Part shown: positions 59,750 through 64,000 of the stretch, piece by piece | How positions within the stretch are numbered: the stretch's first letter is position 1 | Layout of the letters: every line of letters starts with the position of its first letter | Assembly (NCBI GenBank): GCA_963752755.1 | Contig: CAVVZJ010000004.1 | Span: forward strand, 248,001 to 312,000 | Length of the DNA stretch: 64,000 bases | Reading direction: 5' to 3' | Origin: CAVVZJ01 sp963752755 | Lineage (GTDB): Bacteria; Planctomycetota; Planctomycetia; Isosphaerales; Isosphaeraceae | The notes under the pieces: generated by a model | What the model saw: only the letters and a program-made list of their open reading frames with translations | Database searches by the model: none | Told to the model about the DNA's origin: nothing | Translations under genes and position numbers: made by a program

Positions 59750-60536
59750 CGCGAGGTCGTGACGGCGGACGCCCTGGAGCGGCTGCGAGCCGGAGGTGGC
59801 CCGCCACCCGTACCCGCTGATCTTCGCCACGATCAGCGGGGCGCACCTCTACGGCTTCCCCTCGCCCGACTCGGACTACGACCTGCGGGGCTGCCACGTC
59901 CTGCCGCTGCGGGAGGTCGTCGGCCTCGACACGGGCCGGGAGACGGTCGAGACCTCGGCGAAGGACGACGGCTTCGAGCTGGATCTGGTCACGCACGACG
60001 CCCGCAAGTTCTTCGGCCTGCTGCTGAAGAAGAACGGCTACGTGCTGGAGCAGCTGTACTCGCCGCTGGTCGTCCACACCACGCCCGAGCACGAGGAGCT
60101 GAAGGCGATCGCCCGGGGCTGCGTCACCCGGCACCACGCCCACCACTACTTCGGGTTCGCCGAGACCCAGTGGCGGCTCTTCGACAAGGAGCGGCCCCGG
60201 CGGGTCAAGCCGCTGCTGTACGTCTACCGGGTGCTGCTGACGGGCATCCACCTGATGCGGACGGGCGAGGTCGAGGCGAACCTCGTGCGGCTCAACGAGG
60301 AGGCCCGGCTGGCGCACGTCGATGACCTGATCGCCCGCAAGCTGGCGGGGCCGGAGCAGTCGGCCCTGGACGACGCCGACGTGGCGTTCCACCGGCGGGA
60401 GTACGAGCGGCTGGTGGCCGAACTGGAGGCGGCCCATCGGGCCAGCACGCTGCCCGAGGCCCCGTCGGCTCGCCCGGCCCTGAACGACCTGCTCGTCAGG
60501 ATGCGGCTGGGACCGCTCGGCCAGTCCCCGACGTAA
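59746..60536 (+). CDS. Nucleotidyltransferase (RlaP-like) 2, N-terminal frame breaks
   Basis: ATG 59746 overlaps the stop of gene 1. After small frame changes near 59755 and 59795 the protein reads VARHPYPLIFATISGAHLYG, FPSPDSDYDLRGCHVLPLRE (GA-x10-DSDYDLRG, the pol-beta metal motif), ELDLVTHDARKFFGLLLKKN, VTRHHAHHYFGFAETQWRLF and RVKPLLYVYRVLLTGIHLMR. It ends RMRLGPLGQSPT. It is a paralogue of gene 1 with its own intact active-site pattern, so the pair may work as a heterodimer or act on two substrates. It is followed by the nitrilase gene once the IS4 is removed. Confidence 0.78.
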
Positions 60537-60625
60537 TCGCCGTCGTGGCCCGGCGGGCTGCCCCTGGTTCGGGGGCGTGGTGCGGATATCGTGAGGCGGT
60601 GACCCTGCCCCTCCAGGAGGAGACG

Positions 60626-60634
60626 ACAATGGGC
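60626..60634. repeat. Target duplication, left copy (ACAATGGGC)
   Basis: ACAATGGGC at 60626-60634 is repeated at 62142-62150 on the far side of the IS4 element. The repeat contains the ATG of the hydrolase, so both sides carry a start codon. GGAGGAGACG lies just upstream of the left copy only. Confidence 0.85.
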
Positions 60635-62141
60635 CGAATGCCACGAAGTTAATCAGAAGTACTTCATATGGCAATTGTTTGCGGAGCTCGGCTCGTGGCT
60701 TGGTCATGCGCATGTACTGCTTCGGGCGGCGCTTCACCGACCCGCGGCTCGACGCGGCCGCGGCGCGATGGAATTGATGACCGAGCGCCGGCGGCTCGGT
60801 CCGCTCCCTCCCAGCCGATCAGCCAGCGCACCGCGTCGATCAGGCCGAGCCGGTCCGGGGCGACGCCCCGCGCCCGCGCCGACTCCATCATCACCGACCT
60901 GCACCAGGTTGTACGCCAGGCTGAAGATCGCCAGCTCCTTGAGCACCCCTTCGACCGTCTCGCAACGCAGGACGTCCATCTTCATGCTGATCTTGATATG
61001 TCGAAAATTGAGTTCCACTCTGCCATCGCTTGTAGTACAGCTCGGCCAGCTCGGCCGCCGGGTAGGTCGACGCGTCCAGCAGGGTCGTCACCAGCGTGAT
61101 CTCGCACACCCGATACCCGGGCGTCTCGACCCGATATCGCAGCTCGCGCACGGTGATCTCCTCCGGCAGCGCCGCGAACTGCCTCCGCCGACATCCACTT
61201 CGGCTTGGATTTCGGTTTGAACCATACGACGATCTGATCCGACTCGCCTCTGGGCCAGCACCCACCGCGAGCTCGGCAGGCCCTGCGGCCTGGGGTACGG
61301 GCCCTTCCTCCTGGCCGTCGGGCGGCCCGGCGTGAAGTCGACGATCTGCTGCTGGTGGACGCGGAAGACGGCCTGCAGGCCGCGTCCGAGCAACATCGCC
61401 AGGTGAGCATACGAGCAGAAGCCCCGGTCCCCCAGCACGACGTCGCCCGGCTCCAGCCCGTCGGAGATCGGGGCCGACCTGCGACATGTCGTGGGTCCGC
61501 AGAGGCGCCGTCGTCGAGCGCAGGAGCATGCCGGTGGCGACGTCGAAGAGGGCCAGCCACTTGGCCACCGGGAAGCCGCAGCCCTTGCGCTGGTTGCCGG
61601 GCTGGCCGAAGTGCCGCTGCAGCTCGCGGCTCGTCGGGCATCGAGAAGCTGGAGCCGTCGACGACCCAGACCCGATGCCCGAGCCAGCGGGCGCCGTCGG
61701 AGGCGGTGCCGCACCGCGGCGGCGGTCCGCTCGACGAGCCGGTCGTAGACGGCCAGGGGGAGCCGCTTGCGGGCCTGGCAGTAGGCGCTGTCGGTAAAGG
61801 TCCAGCCGCCGAAGTGGACGACGTGCTGGCAGGCGATGTTGCCGTGGAGGACCTGGAGGAGGAACAGGTAGATGGTCGTCGCCGGGTCGAGGAGCCGCTT
61901 GCGCCAGCGATACCCGGCCTGGCGGCAGGCCTCCTCGATGGTCTCCCGGGACAGATCCCGCGGCGATGTCTTGGCGCAGGCGGTCGAGGATGGGGATGAT
62001 GCGCGGCGGCATGGGTGGGGCTCCGTCCGGCGACTTGTGGGTCCTGGTACTTACCCACAGGATGCTCGGAGTCCCTCCCATGCTCAAGACGCGGCAAGCC
62101 GCTCGAAACGTCAAGGTTTACGACTATCTTCGTGGCATTCG
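60635..62141 (-). mobile_element. IS4-family element inserted at a start codon
   Basis: The terminal repeat CGAATGCCACGAAG lies at 60635-60648 and inverted at 62128-62141. It is flanked by the 9-bp duplication ACAATGGGC. About 1.5 kb. Confidence 0.85.
60650..62012 (-). pseudogene. IS4-family transposase with many frame breaks
   Basis: Starting MPPRIIPILDRLRQDIA at 62012, the readable parts are GHRVWVVDGSSFSMPDEPEL (first Asp), QRKGCGFPVAKWLALFDVAT, GDVVLGDRGFCSYAHLAMLL (second Asp), RELRYRVETPGYRVCEITLV, AELAELYYKRWQ and VELNFRHIKISMKMDVLRCE, with the IS4 'Y-(2)-R-(3)-E' Glu context. They lie in three frames with at least six changes, so this copy is probably dead. Confidence 0.75.
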
Positions 62142-62144
62142 ACA

Positions 62145-63098
62145 ATGGGCCTCGTTCGAACCGCCGCCACAACCGTCACCCTCGTCCTGGCCCTGGCAAC
62201 GGCAGCCCAGGCCCAGGTCGAGCTGAAGACCTCCGAGGCCCCCACCGACCCGACCAAGACGCTCCGGGTCGCCGCCGTCCAGTTCCGCTCCACCCGTGAC
62301 CTGGACCGGAACGTCGCCCGCATCACGGGCCCATCTCCGCCGCCTCGCCGAGCAGGGCGTCCGGGTCGCCGTCTTCCCCGAGTGCGCCCTGACCGGCTAC
62401 TTCGAGGACGTGGTGACGGCGACCACCGCCGAGCGGCTGGCCGAGGCCGAGCACCGCATCGCCGACGCCTGCCGGGAGGCCGGCATCTACGCCGTCGTCG
62501 GCACGCCGCATCGGGACGGCGAGGCGCTCTACAACTCGGCGACGGTCATCGACCCGTCGGGCCGGGTCGTCGAGCGCTACCACAAGGTCCAGCTCGCCGA
62601 GCCCTGGCCGACGCCGGGCGACCACCTGTCCGTCTTCCGGGTCGATGGCGTGCCGTGCTCGATCATCATCTGCCACGACGAACGCTACCCCGAGCTGGTC
62701 CGGCTGCCGGTGCTGGCCGGGGCCAGGGTCGTCTTCTACCTGTCGCACGAGTCGGGCATCCGCCAGGAGCACAAGATCGGCCCCTACCGGGCGCAGATCC
62801 AGGCAAGGGCGGTGGAGAACACGGTGTACGTGGTCCACGCCAATGCCCCGGCGAACGACGACCTGACCGGCTCGCACGGGCAGAGCCGGATCATCGCCCC
62901 GGACGGCAACATCGTCGAGGAGGCGTCGATGTTCGGCGAGGAGGTCGTCGTGGCCGACCTGGAACCGAGCCGGGCGACGGCGGCCAACGCCCTCAAGAGC
63001 GTGGGCCGGGGGCCGCTGGCCGACTGGTGGCGGAGGGTCTCAAGCGGGTCCGGGTCATCGAGGAGGGGCCATTGACGCCCGCCGAGGCACGACGATGA
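62145..63098 (+). CDS. Exported carbon-nitrogen hydrolase (nitrilase family), frame break near N-terminus
   Basis: ATG 62145 begins a signal peptide (MGLVRTAATTVTLVLALATAAQAQ). The nitrilase fold follows: TLRVAAVQFRSTRDLDRNVA, then after a break near 62330 LRRLAEQGVRVAVFPECALTGYF (catalytic Glu), VVERYHKVQLAEP (Lys) and CSIIICHDERYPELVRLPVL, where Asp/Glu follow a Cys-His in CHDERYPE. A second shift near 63030 leads to the end LTPAEARR. Substrates are probably amides or nitriles outside the cytoplasm. IS4 has separated this ATG from its original GGAGGAG site. TGA overlaps the ATG of the next gene. Confidence 0.8.
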   Translation: MGLVRTAATTVTLVLALATAAQAQVELKTSEAPTDPTKTLRVAAVQFRSTRDLDRNVARITGPSPPPRRAGRPGRRLPRVRPDRLLRGRGDGDHRRAAGRGRAPHRRRLPGGRHLRRRRHAASGRRGALQLGDGHRPVGPGRRALPQGPARRALADAGRPPVRLPGRWRAVLDHHLPRRTLPRAGPAAGAGRGQGRLLPVARVGHPPGAQDRPLPGADPGKGGGEHGVRGPRQCPGERRPDRLARAEPDHRPGRQHRRGGVDVRRGGRRGRPGTEPGDGGQRPQERGPGAAGRLVAEGLKRVRVIEEGPLTPAEARR

Positions 63099-64000
63099 AG
63101 TCCTGATCATCGGCGGCACGAACTTCATCGGCCCGCCCCTGGTGCGACGGCTGGTCGGGCTCGGCCACGAGGTCGCCGTCTTCCACCGGGGACGGACCCA
63201 GGCCGACCTGCCGCAGGGAGTCGAGCATTTCGCCGGGCGACCGCCATGCCCTCGGGGCGCAAGCCGAGGAGTTCCGCCGCTTCGGCCCCGAGATCGTCGT
63301 GGACATGATCGCCTACACCGAGGCCGACGCCACCGGGCTCGTCGAGGCGTTCCGGGGGCTGGCCCGTCGGACGGTCGTCATCTCCAGCGCCGACGTGTAC
63401 CGGGCCTACGGGCGGTTTATCGGTACTGAGTCAGGGCCGATCGAGCCGACGCCGCTCACGGAGGATTCCCCGCTGCGAACGGCCCTGTTCCCCTACCGCA
63501 AGCAGGCCTAGGGACCGGACGACTTCTTCGACCACTACGACAAGATCCCCGTGGAGCGGGTCGTGCTCGGTGAGCAGTCGCTGCCCGGCACGGTCCTGCG
63601 GCTGCCGATGGTCCACGGACCCGGCGATCCCTACCGACGACTCTGGCCCTACCTGAAGCGGATGGACGACGACCGACCGGCGGTCGTGCTGGACGAAGGG
63701 ATGACCCGCTGGAGGTGCCCACGGGGCTACGTCGAGGACGTGGCGGCGGCCATTGCCCTGGCCGTCGTGGACGACCGGGCGGCAGGCCGGATCTACAACG
63801 TCGCCGAGCCGGTGAGCTTCACCGAGGCCGAGTGGGTGCGGCGGTTCGGCGAGATCGTAGGCTGGCGGGGCCGGGTCGTGACGGTGCCGAGCGGTCGCAT
63901 CCCGATCCCGTACCGCACCGAGCAGAGTCTCGACACGGACTCGACCCGCATCAGGCAAGAGTTGGGGTACGCCGAGCCGGTGGCGCTGGAAGAGGCGCTC
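63095..64000 (+). pseudogene. NAD-dependent epimerase/dehydratase, partial at right edge, several frame breaks
   Basis: ATG 63095 overlaps the preceding TGA. With one base restored near 63103 it reads MKVLIIGGTNFIGPPLVRRL (GGTxFIG Rossmann motif). After another break near 63240 come EEFRRFGPEIVVDMIAYTEA and RTVVISSADVYRAYGRFI (S-S-x-D-V-Y). An in-frame TAG interrupts YRKQA-GPDD at 63509. HYDKIPVERVVLGEQSLPGT supplies the Y-x-x-x-K. It continues with RGYVEDVAAAIALAVVDDRA and IYNVAEPVSFTEAEWVRRF to the window end. It is a member of the extended SDR family. Confidence 0.75.

Noticed and set aside
29371..63511. Reassignment or suppression of TAG
   Set aside because: In-frame TAG codons occur in the IS701 remnant, the unclassified transposase and the epimerase. 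These are decayed or error-prone genes, and intact genes such as the IS630 transposases end normally with TAG.

Overview
The window is GC-rich bacterial DNA that reads as a planctomycete, most likely of the Isosphaeraceae type. The evidence is a DUF1559 pseudopilin-like protein, a DUF3179 membrane protein, small lipoproteins, type IV pilus ATPases, a PIN/TRAM protein, an EF-G with a His-Ile-Asp-Ser-Gly-Lys P-loop and a very large insertion-sequence load. The assignment rests on protein types and composition only.

Layout. (1) 1-22 kb is the core chromosome: pilus motor genes (a second GspE/PilB-type ATPase running off the left edge, pilT, pilB), ppdK, an FkbM methyltransferase, a DUF3179 protein, a small lipoprotein, a DUF1559 protein, fusA, an S26-like protein, a HIT hydrolase, a PIN/TRAM protein, a SurA/PpiC-type foldase, a gamma-glutamyltransferase, an HU-like protein and a cupin. 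(2) 22.0-27 kb is an integrated element at tRNA-Leu(UAA): a tyrosine recombinase whose reading frame runs antisense through the tRNA, a small protein, a CHC2/Toprim primase, a RepA-like ATPase, a small protein and an excisionase-like HTH gene whose start is lost beside an ISKra4-type transposon. (3) 27-32.2 kb holds three transposon units. (4) 32.3-42.5 kb is a metabolic island: DUF4832 protein, ring-cleavage-type cupin, SDR, RraA-like protein, SelA-like PLP enzyme, amidohydrolase, a triple-RidA protein and a Tat-signal protein. (5) 42.7-58.6 kb is an IS graveyard: IS3 (x2), an unclassified IS, ISAs1 (x2), IS701 (x3), IS630 (x3) and a large serine recombinase. Relics of a helicase, a PPK2, a beta-propeller protein and an ATP-grasp enzyme lie between them. 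(6) 58.6-64 kb is a compact operon (ATP-grasp remnant, two nucleotidyltransferases, secreted nitrilase-family hydrolase, NAD-dependent epimerase) broken by an IS4-family element at the hydrolase start codon.

Two themes recur. First, many genes, including ones expected to be essential such as fusA, carry one or more single-base indels. Some of this is probably sequence or assembly error, but the density varies between genes. Second, several IS elements sit at the tetranucleotide CTAG. Removing the IS701-IS630-IS701 nest with one CTAG copy restores the host reading frame exactly, and both intact IS630 transposase genes take their stop codon from this junction.

No CRISPR array, rRNA gene or complete known defence system was seen.
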